Below the pieces are notes generated by a model, which saw only the letters and a program-made list of their open reading frames with translations, was not told where the DNA came from and did not search any database. From the NCBI RefSeq assembly GCF_026094475.1, contig NZ_JAPELL010000001.1, positions 519,165 through 583,164 of the forward strand: a stretch of 64,000 nt of DNA, read 5' to 3'. This document shows positions 1 to 8,886 of the stretch, piece by piece (within the stretch, counting starts at the first letter, position 1; every line of letters starts with the position of its first letter). Position numbers and translations under genes: made by a program. Origin of the DNA: Homoserinimonas sedimenticola (GTDB taxonomy: Bacteria > Actinomycetota > Actinomycetes > Actinomycetales > Microbacteriaceae).

Positions 1-1
1 C

Positions 2-1543
2 GGCAATCGCCGTGCCGACATCGTGAGGCGGGTCCGCGGCATCCGGGGCACGGTGGCGATGCAACAGGATCTGCGCGTGCGCCTCGGCTACGCCGACGCC
101 ATGCCGTGGGTGCGGCAGAAGCCCGAGGAGGGCGGCAACGCGCTCATCGCCGTCGCCGGGCCCGACGCCGTCGTCGTGCGCGGGCCACACCTCGCGAAGT
201 ACGATCACGCGCACCGGTGCGAGTTCGAGGTGAGCGAGGGCGACACCGTGGATATCTCCCTCATGTGGTTCCCCTCGCACCGCGAGGTTCCCCCGCCGCT
301 CGACGTCGACGAGAGCCTCGAACATACGAGGGCGTGGTGGAACGACTGGGCGGGCTCCGCCGAGGTGCATGGTCGCTACGCCGACGCCGTCATGCGCTCC
401 CTCCTCGTGCTCAAGGCGCTCACGCACGAAGACACGGGCGGCATCGTCGCGGCGGCCACGACCAGCCTGCCCGAGCACTGGGGCGGAGTGCGCAACTGGG
501 ACTACCGCTTCGTCTGGCTGCGGGACGCCTCTCAGACGCTCGAAGTACTCGTGAGCCGCGGCTTCCGCGACGAGGTGCTGCCCTGGAGGGGCTGGCTCCT
601 CCGGGCTATCGCGGGCGACCCCGCCGACATCCAGATCATGTACGGCCTCTCGGGCGAGCGCGTGCTCACGGAACACGTGATCGACAGCCTGCCGGGCTAC
701 GAGGGCGCGAGCCCTGTGAGACGAGGGAACGGCGCGTACGGGCAGTACCAGGGCGATGTCTTCGGCGAACTCATGATCGCGCTGCAGAAGGCCCGCGAGA
801 TCGGCATCGAGGAGGGCCGGTTCTCCTGGCCGCTGCAGCGCGCCATCATGAGCTTCGTCGAGGAGAACTGGCAGCGGCCCGACAACGGCATCTGGGAGAT
901 CCGCGGCCCCCTTCGACACTTCACGCACTCCAGGGTCATGCTCTGGGCCGCCTTCGACTCCGCTATCAAAGGCGTGCGGGAGCACGGACTCGACGGCCCC
1001 GTGGAGCGTTGGGAGAGGTGCCGGGAGGAGATCCGACACGAGATCGAGGAGAAGGGCTTCGATGAGGAGCTCGGCTCCTATACGCAGCACTACGGCAGCA
1101 AAGAGGTGGATGCCTCCCTCCTGCAGCTCGCCCAGGTCGGGTACGTCGACTACGACGACGAACGGATGCTCGGCACCGTCGCCCAGATCGAGAAGCAGCT
1201 GATGAGAGACGGGCTCCTGCTGCGCTACCGCACGGAGGAGGGAGTCGACGGTCTGCCTCCCGGCGAGCATCCGTTTCTAGTGTGCTCGTTCTGGCTCGTC
1301 GAGCAGTACGCGCTCGGCGGGCGGCTCGACGAGGCGCGGCAGCTCATGGATCGACTGGTCAGCTACTGCAACGACGTCGGGCTGCTCTCTGAGGAGTACG
1401 ACGTCGAGCTCGGAAGACAGGTGGGCAACACCCCGCAGGCGCTCTCCCACCTTGGCCTCGTGCGCGCCGCCGGCGCTATCGAATACGCGGGGGCACGCCC
1501 CGATCGACCCGAGCTCGCAACCGTGTCGCAGGGAGCGCCGTAG
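2..1543 (+). CDS. GH15 family glycoside hydrolase (glucoamylase/trehalase-like), 5' truncated
   Basis: The frame is open to the left edge of the window, so the true start lies upstream. The visible part is about 513 codons and should hold the end of the N-terminal beta-sandwich domain and the whole (alpha/alpha)6 catalytic domain. The segment NWDYRFVWLRDAS is a hallmark of GH15 proteins of the bacterial glucoamylase/trehalase type. DNGIWEIRG contains the likely general acid Glu, and EEYDVELGRQVGNTPQALSH near the C terminus holds the second conserved acidic region. No signal peptide can be judged because the N terminus is missing; members of this group are usually cytoplasmic and act on alpha-glucosidic bonds of glucans or trehalose. 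The FUSC-type gene follows after 29 bp in the same direction. Substrate cannot be assigned from sequence alone. Confidence 0.85.
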   Translation, partial: GNRRADIVRRVRGIRGTVAMQQDLRVRLGYADAMPWVRQKPEEGGNALIAVAGPDAVVVRGPHLAKYDHAHRCEFEVSEGDTVDISLMWFPSHREVPPPLDVDESLEHTRAWWNDWAGSAEVHGRYADAVMRSLLVLKALTHEDTGGIVAAATTSLPEHWGGVRNWDYRFVWLRDASQTLEVLVSRGFRDEVLPWRGWLLRAIAGDPADIQIMYGLSGERVLTEHVIDSLPGYEGASPVRRGNGAYGQYQGDVFGELMIALQKAREIGIEEGRFSWPLQRAIMSFVEENWQRPDNGIWEIRGPLRHFTHSRVMLWAAFDSAIKGVREHGLDGPVERWERCREEIRHEIEEKGFDEELGSYTQHYGSKEVDASLLQLAQVGYVDYDDERMLGTVAQIEKQLMRDGLLLRYRTEEGVDGLPPGEHPFLVCSFWLVEQYALGGRLDEARQLMDRLVSYCNDVGLLSEEYDVELGRQVGNTPQALSHLGLVRAAGAIEYAGARPDRPELATVSQGAP

Positions 1544-1572
1544 CGGGGCGACGACGGGCGTACCGTGAAGGT

Positions 1573-2619
1573 ATGCCGCCCCTCGGCGCCCTGCGCGCAT
1601 CCGCTCGAAGCCCTCTCATCCAGGTTGCGAAGACCTCGCTCGCCGCGATCATCTCGTGGTTCGTCGCGGGCGCGCTGCTCGATCAGCCGCTCCCCATCTT
1701 CGCGACCATTGCGGCACTGCTCGTGGTGCAACCGAGCCTCAACCAGTCGATAGCGAAGGGTCTCGAGCGCAGCGTCGGCGTGCTCATCGGGGTCTTCCTC
1801 GCCTACGGGGCCGGGGCGCTTCTCGGCACGTCGAGCCTCATCGTGCTCGTCATCATCGTCGTCGCACTCCTGCTCTCCTGGGTGCTGCGGCTCACACCCG
1901 GGTCGGCGAACCAGATTCCGATCAGCGCGATGCTCGTGCTCGCGATCGGCCAGGGGAACACGGGAGCGTACGCGCTCGAGCGCATCGTCGAGACGCTCAT
2001 CGGCGTCGCCATCGCCCTCATCGTCAACCTTGCGATCGTGCCGCCCGTGCTGCGGGAACCCGCTCGAAGGGCCGTGACTGATCTGGGCGCAAACATCGCC
2101 GGGACGCTCGATGAGCTCTCCCGAGTGCTGACACGGGCGGACGGCGACGTCGACCTCGACGCCATGCTCACTCGTGCCCGCACCCTGCGCCCGCTCCAGC
2201 GCGAGACCAGGGAGCACGTCGCCCGCGCCGAAGAGAGCCTGCTGCTCAACCCGAGAGGCGGACGCCACCGCTCCGACATCGAGCGGGACCGCGACCTCCT
2301 CACCCGACTCGACGTGCTCGTCACCCGCGTGCTCGGCATGGCTCGGGCTGTGCACGACCACTACGACGAAACCCTGTGGGAGGAGCCGATGACCCGCGCG
2401 ATCGGGGTCGAGCTCGAGCGAGCCGCCCACGACCTGCGCCTGATCACGGCAGCACAGCCCGACTCCGAGGCTGCCCCGATGACGGCCGATCTCCCCGCCC
2501 TCACGGCACCCCTCGTGATCGCGGCGCCGCACCCGCAACACTGGATCCTCATCGGCGCTCTCATGGAGGACCTCCGCCGCGTGCGCGATGAGATCATCGG
2601 CAGCCGAGAAGAGGACTAG
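1573..2619 (+). CDS. FUSC-family / aromatic acid exporter-like membrane protein
   Basis: This 348-residue protein has four to five hydrophobic segments in residues 15-160 (for example IIVVALLLSWVL and GVAIALIVNLAIVPPVL), then a charged, mostly helical cytoplasmic half. That layout matches FUSC/ArAE-like proteins (half-size relatives of fusaric acid or p-hydroxybenzoate exporters). The N-terminal pattern with LVVQPSLNQSIAKGLERSVGV resembles the conserved first FUSC helical pair and the following GxxxG-type helix. The ATG is 6 nt after a TACCGT box at 1561-1566, so the mRNA may be leaderless. It follows the GH15 gene by 29 bp. The transported substrate is unknown, and the family assignment is by topology and motif feel rather than by alignment. 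Confidence 0.7.
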   Translation: MPPLGALRASARSPLIQVAKTSLAAIISWFVAGALLDQPLPIFATIAALLVVQPSLNQSIAKGLERSVGVLIGVFLAYGAGALLGTSSLIVLVIIVVALLLSWVLRLTPGSANQIPISAMLVLAIGQGNTGAYALERIVETLIGVAIALIVNLAIVPPVLREPARRAVTDLGANIAGTLDELSRVLTRADGDVDLDAMLTRARTLRPLQRETREHVARAEESLLLNPRGGRHRSDIERDRDLLTRLDVLVTRVLGMARAVHDHYDETLWEEPMTRAIGVELERAAHDLRLITAAQPDSEAAPMTADLPALTAPLVIAAPHPQHWILIGALMEDLRRVRDEIIGSREED

Positions 2620-2727
2620 CCCCGGCAACGATCGTGAGCGTGGGTCATTGACCACCGCACAGGGCGCTGCTACCTTCGGAGCACTGCACACCCGAAGCGC
2701 AGTCCCTACCCGAAGGCCTTACCCGCC

Positions 2728-3096
2728 ATGCCAGTGTTCCGCGGCATCACTGTCGTACCCGAATTCGTGCCCGCGATAGGCCTCGACGCCACCGTCTTCG
2801 ATGCCGGAGGCCTCGTGAGCGTGCCCGCCGTGCTCGTGATGGCGGCAGCGTGCGGCATCCTCGTCGTCCTCGCACTCGACGTGCGGCGGCTCCGCCGCGC
2901 CTCCGGGCTCACAGTCGCCCACGGAATCACCACGGGCGTGCTCGCCCTCGCCGTCATCGGACTCGCAGTGCTCTTCACCTCGGGGCTCGCGCAGGTTCCC
3001 GCGGCAAGCGCGAACGGCAACCCACACGGGGGCACCGTCGATACGGCCCCGCTCGACCCCCTCGACGGCTACCAGCTACCCACCCTCGCGGACTGA
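2728..3096 (+). CDS. small hypothetical membrane protein
   Basis: I do not recognise this 122-residue protein. It has two clear transmembrane segments (about residues 30-52 and 68-92) separated by a basic loop RRLRRAS, followed by a hydrophilic tail rich in Gly, Asp and Pro. The coding call rests on the third-position G/C bias and on a protein-like hydropathy pattern. It sits between the FUSC-type gene (108 bp upstream) and a convergent hypothetical gene. No catalytic motif is visible. The N-terminal 28 residues are less convincing and a later start at a GTG is possible. Confidence 0.5.
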   Translation: MPVFRGITVVPEFVPAIGLDATVFDAGGLVSVPAVLVMAAACGILVVLALDVRRLRRASGLTVAHGITTGVLALAVIGLAVLFTSGLAQVPAASANGNPHGGTVDTAPLDPLDGYQLPTLAD

Positions 3097-3137
3097 AGTA
3101 CCAACCCGCAGGGCAACGAGACGTCAGACGGCGACAG

Positions 3138-3608
3138 TCAGCTGAGCCAGGTCAGGGAGGCGAATTCCTCGGGGCTGACCCCGAGTCGCTCCGCCGTCGC
3201 CGCGACGAGCGTGCGCAGCTCCCCCACATCGGCGCCCTCACGCACGAGGATGTTCATCCCCGTCGCAACCGAGCGCGTGCGGCGGCAGGAGACGACAAGG
3301 ATCGATGCCGAGTCGTCGAGCCCGACGGGCGTCCAGCGGCGCGAGTGCACCAGTTCACGCCCCGACCCGCGCCAGCGGAACTCGCCGCCGACGAAACGGC
3401 TCGTGCCCCGTGACATCCGCGGGGTCCCATCCGGGTTGGAGAACTCGATCGTCTCGCTCAACCGGAGCGGTGATGCCGCGACGACGTCGAACTCGAACAG
3501 CGGTTCGCCGTGGCGAGCATCGAGCCAATACAGCAGGTTGGTGGCACCCAGTCTCCAGCGCCCCGGCAGCGCTGTCGCGAGCCTTTCCGCCGTCAGGGTC
3601 GTGCTCAT
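3138..3608 (-). CDS. hypothetical protein, possibly a lipocalin/FABP-like beta protein
   Basis: A 156-residue soluble protein with no signal peptide. It starts with a short helix and the phrase LPGRWRLGATNLLYWLDARH, then alternates short beta-like segments (LFEFDVVAASPLRL, FVGGEFRWRG, ASILVVSCRR) and ends in a helix and LTWLS. The GRWRL opening and strand-rich body recall small lipid-binding beta barrels, but this is only a resemblance. It converges with the preceding small membrane protein and is co-directional with the helicase gene, which lies upstream of it 94 bp away. No partner suggests a function. Confidence 0.55.
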   Translation of the reverse strand: MSTTLTAERLATALPGRWRLGATNLLYWLDARHGEPLFEFDVVAASPLRLSETIEFSNPDGTPRMSRGTSRFVGGEFRWRGSGRELVHSRRWTPVGLDDSASILVVSCRRTRSVATGMNILVREGADVGELRTLVAATAERLGVSPEEFASLTWLS

Positions 3609-3702
3609 GAGCCCACACTACTGACGGCGGCTGTGAGGCGATCGACCCCCAGTCCGGGGAGCATCCTGAATTGTCTCCCCTCCGAGCGGTGCCGAAACCG
3701 AG

Positions 3703-6225
3703 CTAGAGCCGGTCGACGCCCGTCACCGTGAGCGCCACATCGCCCGAGGCATCCGATTCGCCCAGATCGACGACGGCACTGATGCCCCAGTCGTGGTTGC
3801 CCTGAGGGTCGTCGAGGATCTGACGGACCCGCCACTCCCGGGCGTCGCGCTCGATCATCAGCATCGCGGGACCGCGCGCGTCCGCTGCCGTGAGGATTTC
3901 GTCGTGCTCCTCCCAGTAGGGCTCGAGCGCCGACGCCCAGCGCTCCTCCATGAAGCCTGCCTCGCCGTCGAGCTCGCCGAGAGCGTCGTAGCGCTCCCGC
4001 GCGGCGAGCTGCACCCGACGAAAGAGCGCGTTGCGCACGAGCACGAGGAAGGCGCGCTCGTTCGTCGTCACCCCGCGAGGGGTGGGCGGCAGGACAGGCC
4101 CCGTGACGTGGCTGTCGGGGTCCGGATGCGCGAGCTCCTCCCACTCGTCGAGAAGACTCGAATCGACCTGGCGCACCAGCTCCCCCAGCCACTCGATCAG
4201 GTCGCGCAGCTCGTCCGTCTTGAGTTCGTCGGGAATCGTCTGGCGCGCGGCGCGGTAGGCGTCTGAGAGGTAGCGCAGCACGAGGCCCTCGCTACGGGAG
4301 ATCGAGTAGAAGCCGATGTACTCGTTGAAGGTCATGGCACGCTCATACAGGTCGCGCACGACCGACTTCGGTGCAAGCTGGAAGTCACCAACCCACGGCT
4401 GCGATCGGCGATAGGTGTCGAATGCCTCGTCGAGCAGCTCCTCCAGCGGCTTCGGGTAGGTCACCCCTTCGAGCAATTCCATTCGCTGCTCGTACTCGAT
4501 GCCCTCCGCCTTCATGGCGGCGACCGCCTCCCCTCTCGCCATGGACTCCTGGGCGGCGAGCACAGGGCGCGGATTCTCCAGCGTCGCCTCAAGCACCGAA
4601 ACGATGTCGAGCGCGAGCGCCGGCGAGGCGGGGGCCGAAGCGTCCTCGGGTGGGCTGATGAGGTCGAACACGGCGAGGGCGAAGGGAGAGAGCGGCTGAT
4701 TGAGCGCGAAGCTTGGCTGCAGATCGACCGTGAGACGGATGCTTCCGCCCACCTCCTCGACGACGCCCGCCGTGCGCAGCGTGCGGTAGATCGCGAGTGC
4801 CTGGCGCAGCAGCATCCGCTGACGAGATCGCGGCTCGTGGTTGTCCTCCAGCAGCCGCCGCATTGTGGCGAAGGCGTCACCGCCGCGCGCGACGACATTG
4901 AGAATCATCGAGTGGCTCACCGCCATCGACGAGGTGAGCCGCTCCGGTTCGGCCGCGATGAGACGCTGAAAGCTCGGCTCGCCCCACGAGACGAAACCCT
5001 CGGGCGGTCGTTTGCGCACGAGCTTCTTGAGCTTCTTGGGGTCGTTCCCCGCCTTTGCGAGCGCCTTCGCATTCTCGGTTTCATGCTCTGGCGCCTGCAC
5101 GACCACGTCGCCCGCTGTGTCGAAACCCGCACGGCCCGCCCGCCCGGCGATCTGGTGAAATTCGCGGGCGGTGAGCTGCCGCATCCGCTGTCCGTCGTAT
5201 TTGGTCAGTGCCGTCAGCAGCACGGTCCTGATGGGCACATTGATGCCGACGCCGAGGGTGTCGGTGCCGCAGATGACCCGGAGGAGGCCCTGCTGGGCAA
5301 GCTGCTCGACGAGCCTGCGGTACTTCGGCAGCATCCCCGCGTGGTGCACCCCGATGCCGGCGCGCACGAGGCGGGAGAGCGTGCGACCGAAGTTCGTCGT
5401 GAAGCGGAAATCGCCGATCGCATCGGCGATGCGGTCGCGCTGCTCCCGTGACGCTACACGGATGCTCGTGAGAGCCTGGGCCCGCTCGAGCGCCGCCGCC
5501 TGGGAGAAGTGGACGATGTAGACGGGCGCGCGATGAGTCTCGAGCAGTTGCTCGACGGTCTCGTGCACGGGGGTCGTCACATACTCGAATGACAGCGGCA
5601 CGGGTCGCTCCACCCCGGTGACGGTCGCCGTGGACCGAGAGGTGCGGCGGGAGAGGTCCTCGGCCAGCCAGTCGACCTCGCCCAAGGTCGCCGACATGAG
5701 AAGGAACTGGGCCTGGGGCAGCGTCAGCAGCGGAACCTGCCAAGCCCAGCCGCGCTCGGGGTCGGCATAGAAGTGGAACTCGTCCATGATGACGACACCG
5801 ACGTCGGCCCCCTCCCCCTCGCGAAGCGCGAGGTTCGCGAGAATCTCGGCCGTGCAGCACACGATGGGCGCATCGGGATTGACGCTCGAATCCCCCGTGA
5901 CCATTCCCACGTTGGCAGCGCCGAAGATGTCGACAAGGGCGAAGAATTTCTCGGAGACGAGTGCCTTGATGGGGGCGGTGTAGTAGCTGCGGCGCCCAGA
6001 CGCCAGGGCGGCAGCGTGCGCGCCGACCGCCACCAGCGACTTTCCCGTGCCCGTCGGGGTGCTCAGGATGACGTTGGCACCCGTCACGAGCTCGAGCAGG
6101 GCCTCCTCCTGCGCCGGGTAGAGCGTGAGGCCGCGCGTGCGCGCCCAATCCTCGAATGCGGAGTAGACGGCATCCGGGTCTTCGCCGAGTCCCTCAAGAG
6201 CGGCGGGCAGGGTCGCTGAAGGCAC
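3703..6225 (-). CDS. DEAD/DEAH-box helicase with C-terminal DUF3516 domain
   Basis: An 840-residue superfamily 2 helicase. Domain 1 has Walker A STPTGTGKS at about residues 55-63, motif Ia with TAPIKALVSEKF, and a Walker B/DExH-type box MDEFHFYADPERG. Motif III reads LLMSATLGE, and domain 2 has GTDTLGVGINVPIRTVL and QIAGRAGRAGFD. The long C-terminal part after the helicase core fits DUF3516, a region found on actinobacterial Ski2-like proteins. The start codon is GTG. It is probably a cytoplasmic RNA or DNA helicase; its substrate is not known. The gene is transcribed divergently from the SDR gene, with 66 bp between start codons. Confidence 0.88.
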   Translation of the reverse strand: MPSATLPAALEGLGEDPDAVYSAFEDWARTRGLTLYPAQEEALLELVTGANVILSTPTGTGKSLVAVGAHAAALASGRRSYYTAPIKALVSEKFFALVDIFGAANVGMVTGDSSVNPDAPIVCCTAEILANLALREGEGADVGVVIMDEFHFYADPERGWAWQVPLLTLPQAQFLLMSATLGEVDWLAEDLSRRTSRSTATVTGVERPVPLSFEYVTTPVHETVEQLLETHRAPVYIVHFSQAAALERAQALTSIRVASREQRDRIADAIGDFRFTTNFGRTLSRLVRAGIGVHHAGMLPKYRRLVEQLAQQGLLRVICGTDTLGVGINVPIRTVLLTALTKYDGQRMRQLTAREFHQIAGRAGRAGFDTAGDVVVQAPEHETENAKALAKAGNDPKKLKKLVRKRPPEGFVSWGEPSFQRLIAAEPERLTSSMAVSHSMILNVVARGGDAFATMRRLLEDNHEPRSRQRMLLRQALAIYRTLRTAGVVEEVGGSIRLTVDLQPSFALNQPLSPFALAVFDLISPPEDASAPASPALALDIVSVLEATLENPRPVLAAQESMARGEAVAAMKAEGIEYEQRMELLEGVTYPKPLEELLDEAFDTYRRSQPWVGDFQLAPKSVVRDLYERAMTFNEYIGFYSISRSEGLVLRYLSDAYRAARQTIPDELKTDELRDLIEWLGELVRQVDSSLLDEWEELAHPDPDSHVTGPVLPPTPRGVTTNERAFLVLVRNALFRRVQLAARERYDALGELDGEAGFMEERWASALEPYWEEHDEILTAADARGPAMLMIERDAREWRVRQILDDPQGNHDWGISAVVDLGESDASGDVALTVTGVDRL

Positions 6226-6278
6226 CCTTCAGCCTGTCACACTCCCCCACACCCGCGTCACCTCACATCGTGCGCCGG

Positions 6279-6284
6279 TAGAAT
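6279..6284 (+). promoter_or_regulatory. -10 box for a probable leaderless mRNA (SDR gene)
   Basis: TAGAAT ends 7 nt before the ATG at 6292, so transcription should begin at or next to the start codon. No Shine-Dalgarno sequence lies in this interval. A -35 element is not convincing. Confidence 0.5.
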
Positions 6285-6291
6285 CAGCCCA

Positions 6292-7812
6292 ATGAGCCCC
6301 GCACGAGAACCGTCGACCAGCTCCGAGGAATCCCCCGCGGCCCACGGCGCAAGCGGCATCGACGCGGGCGACCTCGAGACCACCCTGCGCGTACTCGAGC
6401 AGCTCGACGGGCTCGACGAGACCCACCCGGACTTCGTGGCGGTACGCCGGGCGACCGCGCGGATGTTCAAGGCCGTCAAGCGCAACCGCAAGGTGGAGAA
6501 GCGCGACGCCATCGCCGCGGCCGACCGCGCCGTTGTCGCATCGACCGCGACGGGCGCGCCCGACCGGATCGATGACGAGACTCGCGGTGTTCCCCTCGCC
6601 CCCGGCACCACCGCGCCCATCGCGGGACACCTCATCAAGTCGAGAGCCTGCTACATCTGCAAGCAGCACTACACGCAGGTCGACTCCTTCTATCACCAAC
6701 TCTGTCCGGACTGCGCGGCCTTCAGCCATGCGAAGCGCGACGCCCGCACCGATCTCACCGGCAGGAGGGCGCTCCTCACCGGAGGGCGCGCCAAGATCGG
6801 CATGCACATCGCCCTGCGCCTCCTCCGCGACGGCGCCCACACGACCATCACAACCCGGTTCCCCCGGGACGCCGTGCGCCGCTTCTCCTCGCTTGAAGAC
6901 TCCTCGGAGTGGCTGCACCGGCTCCGCATCGTCGGCATCGACCTGCGCGACCCCGCTCAGGTGATCGGGCTCGCCGACTCGGTGGCGGAACAGGGACCAC
7001 TCGACATCCTCATCAACAACGCCGCTCAAACGGTGCGGCGCTCCCCCGGTGCCTACAGCGCGCTTGTCGAGGCCGAGAAGGCCCCACTGCCCGACGGCCC
7101 GCAGCCCGAGCTCGTGACCTTCGGGCACACGAACGACCAGCATCCGCTCGCGATCGCCGCCTCCGTAACGGCGCATCCCATCCTTGCGAGGACCGCTGTC
7201 GACGCCGACCTCCGCACGGCGGCCGAGAACCTCGCCGCAGAAGCCATGGCGGCCGGGTCCTCCTCGCTGGAGCGGCTCGCGGCGGGAACCGCGATCGACG
7301 CGGGAGGTCTCATCCCCGACGAGGACCATGTCAACAGCTGGACGCAGCACGTGCAGGAGGTCGAACCGCTCGAAATGCTCGAGGTCCAGCTCGCCAACGC
7401 CACCGCGCCCTTCCTCCTGATCAGCCGGCTGCGCTCAGCCATGGCCGCCTCCCCGGCGCGCCGCAAATATGTCGTCAACGTCTCTGCCATGGAGGGGCAG
7501 TTCTCCCGCCGTTACAAGGGCCCCGGGCATCCGCACACCAACATGGCGAAAGCCGCCCTCAACATGCTGACGCGCACGAGCGCGGGAGAGATGTTCGAGA
7601 CCGACAGCATCCTCATGACCGCGGTCGACACGGGCTGGATCACTGACGAGCGGCCGCACCACACCAAGGTGCGCCTGGCGCAGGAGGGCTTCCACGCTCC
7701 CCTCGACCTCGTCGACGGCGCCGCGCGAGTGTATGACCCGATCGTGGTCGGCGAGGCCGGCACGGATCTCTACGGGGTGTTCCTGAAGGACTACGCTCCC
7801 TCCTCCTGGTAG
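6292..7812 (+). CDS. SDR-family oxidoreductase-like protein with N-terminal zinc-ribbon extension
   Basis: A 506-residue protein. Residues 1-115 are a charged helical extension. Next comes a CX2C-X14-CX2C module (CYIC ... CPDC, about residues 121-142) that looks like a zinc ribbon. A Rossmann domain follows, opening with LLTGGRAKIGMHIALRLL and containing DILINNAAQTVRR. At the place of the usual YxxxK catalytic pair the sequence reads HTNMAKAALNM, so Lys is present but the Tyr position is Thr. The Ser-containing strand VVNVSAMEG is kept. There is a long insertion (about residues 260-370) between the NNA motif and the catalytic strand. The gene is divergent from the helicase and 24 bp upstream of a kinase gene, probably its operon partner. 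Activity is unknown; it may be a binding protein or a non-classical dehydrogenase. Confidence 0.8.
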   Translation: MSPAREPSTSSEESPAAHGASGIDAGDLETTLRVLEQLDGLDETHPDFVAVRRATARMFKAVKRNRKVEKRDAIAAADRAVVASTATGAPDRIDDETRGVPLAPGTTAPIAGHLIKSRACYICKQHYTQVDSFYHQLCPDCAAFSHAKRDARTDLTGRRALLTGGRAKIGMHIALRLLRDGAHTTITTRFPRDAVRRFSSLEDSSEWLHRLRIVGIDLRDPAQVIGLADSVAEQGPLDILINNAAQTVRRSPGAYSALVEAEKAPLPDGPQPELVTFGHTNDQHPLAIAASVTAHPILARTAVDADLRTAAENLAAEAMAAGSSSLERLAAGTAIDAGGLIPDEDHVNSWTQHVQEVEPLEMLEVQLANATAPFLLISRLRSAMAASPARRKYVVNVSAMEGQFSRRYKGPGHPHTNMAKAALNMLTRTSAGEMFETDSILMTAVDTGWITDERPHHTKVRLAQEGFHAPLDLVDGAARVYDPIVVGEAGTDLYGVFLKDYAPSSW

Positions 7813-7836
7813 GCGAGCGGGAAGGACCAAGCGCTC

Positions 7837-8661
7837 ATGTGGACCCCGAGGACGCCGCAGACGTATCTCGAGCGCTGGGACCTCAGGGTGGACGGGCACG
7901 CCGTCACGACGCCCTCGTCAACCATCGTGCCCGTGCTGTCTGAGGGCCGCCGCGCCATGCTGAAGGTCGCCCGGATCGAGGAGGAGGGCCGCGGATGTCG
8001 CCTACTCGCCTGGTGGAACGGCCGCGGCGCCGCGCGTGTCTTCGAGGCGGACGACCACGCCGCAGTCATGGAACGGGCGGCGGGAGGTAGCCTGCGCCAG
8101 GTGAGCAGAGGCGATGACGAGGCCGCCACCCTCACCCTGTGTGACATCGCGCAGACGCTCCACGGAGCCTCGGCGATCATGGCTCCGCCCGGAGGGCTCA
8201 CCCCCCTTCGCGAGTGGTTCGGTGCACTCTACGCTCGGGCAGAGTCCCACCCGGACGAGAAGCGCGGCTTCTGGACGCAGGCGGCAGAGATCGCCGACCG
8301 CCTCCTCGCGGACGACGGGCAGGAGGTCGTCCTTCACGGGGACCTGCACCACGACAACGTGCTGAATTTCGGCGAGGGCCGCTGGAAGGCGATCGACCCC
8401 AAGAACGTTGTCGGGCACAGGCTCTTCGACTACACGAGCCTTCTCTTCAACCCCACCGCCCACTCCGCCGAGACCCACTTCGCGCGCAGGATCGCAACGA
8501 TCTGCCACGCTACCTCCGCTTCTCCGAGTGCCGTTCTGGAGTGGACACTCACCTCTGCTGCCCTGAGTGCGGCCTGGTTCGCGGGCGAGGAGCGCACGGC
8601 GGAGAGCGCGCGTCTGCTTCGGATCGCGCGCCTCGCCGCCCGCGGGCTCGAGACGGCTTGA
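7837..8661 (+). CDS. aminoglycoside/hydroxyurea phosphotransferase-like kinase (APH(6)/hur family)
   Basis: A 274-residue protein-kinase-like phosphotransferase. The catalytic loop VVLHGDLHHDNVLN holds the HxDxxxxN signature (about residues 165-180), and the following AIDPKNVVGHRLFD contains the metal-binding Asp in the IDPK form typical of APH(6)/hur proteins. The N-lobe Lys is probably in RRAMLKVARIEEEG. The family includes streptomycin 6-phosphotransferases and hydroxyurea kinases, but many chromosomal members have unknown small-molecule substrates, so resistance should not be assumed. It lies 24 bp after the SDR gene and is probably co-transcribed with it. Start is the ATG at 7837, the first in frame after the SDR stop. 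Confidence 0.78.
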   Translation: MWTPRTPQTYLERWDLRVDGHAVTTPSSTIVPVLSEGRRAMLKVARIEEEGRGCRLLAWWNGRGAARVFEADDHAAVMERAAGGSLRQVSRGDDEAATLTLCDIAQTLHGASAIMAPPGGLTPLREWFGALYARAESHPDEKRGFWTQAAEIADRLLADDGQEVVLHGDLHHDNVLNFGEGRWKAIDPKNVVGHRLFDYTSLLFNPTAHSAETHFARRIATICHATSASPSAVLEWTLTSAALSAAWFAGEERTAESARLLRIARLAARGLETA

Positions 8662-8717
8662 GCCGGCCCAAGCAATACGCTCGCACGCCCGAACGCGCCT
8701 TCCGCCGCACTGTCTTT

Positions 8718-8737
8718 CCGCCCTGCCGGCAGAGCGG
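8718..8737. terminator. GC-rich palindrome (terminator or operator)
   Basis: A 20-bp near-perfect inverted repeat (central CTGCCGGCAG, outer CCGC/GCGG) lies 56 bp after the kinase stop and 60 bp before an AT-richer promoter-like stretch. It has no T-run after it, so it could equally be a terminator stem or a protein site for the operon that follows. Confidence 0.35.
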
Positions 8738-8778
8738 TCCGCCCTCTGCAACGCGCTCGCTCACGGTGGCCAGCCAAT

Positions 8779-8816
8779 TTGATAGACAAAATAGTTGACG
8801 ACCGTTACTGTTGATG
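8779..8816 (+). promoter_or_regulatory. putative promoter/operator with three TTGAY repeats 16 bp apart
   Basis: This AT-rich stretch stands out in the local GC background. TTGAT, TTGAC and TTGAT occur at 8779, 8795 and 8811, each exactly 16 bp apart. The region is 71 bp upstream of the first gene of the ABC/MBL/P450 operon, so it is the expected place for its promoter and for regulation by the PaaX-like repressor. TTGATA and TTGACG are both possible -35 elements, but no strong -10 box follows at the right distance. Confidence 0.4.
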
Positions 8817-8886
8817 ATTGCAAGGGATTCCGCGGACGTCCCCGGAATCGAGCACCACCGGCACTGAGAATCAATGGAGATCCCGA

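Noticed and set aside
1363-2691. A 442-codon minus-strand frame antisense to the GH15 and FUSC-type genes
   Set aside because: Composition is charged and repetitive without domains, and the opposite strand carries recognisable families.
7837-8661. Streptomycin resistance gene
   Set aside because: The kinase motifs fit APH(6)/hur, but the gene is chromosomal, paired with an SDR-like gene and without mobile elements, so resistance is not supported.
8818-8886. TTG at 8818 as start of the first ABC ATPase gene
   Set aside because: It overlaps the promoter-like repeat region and has no ribosome site; the ATG at 8887 has GGAG about 7 nt upstream.
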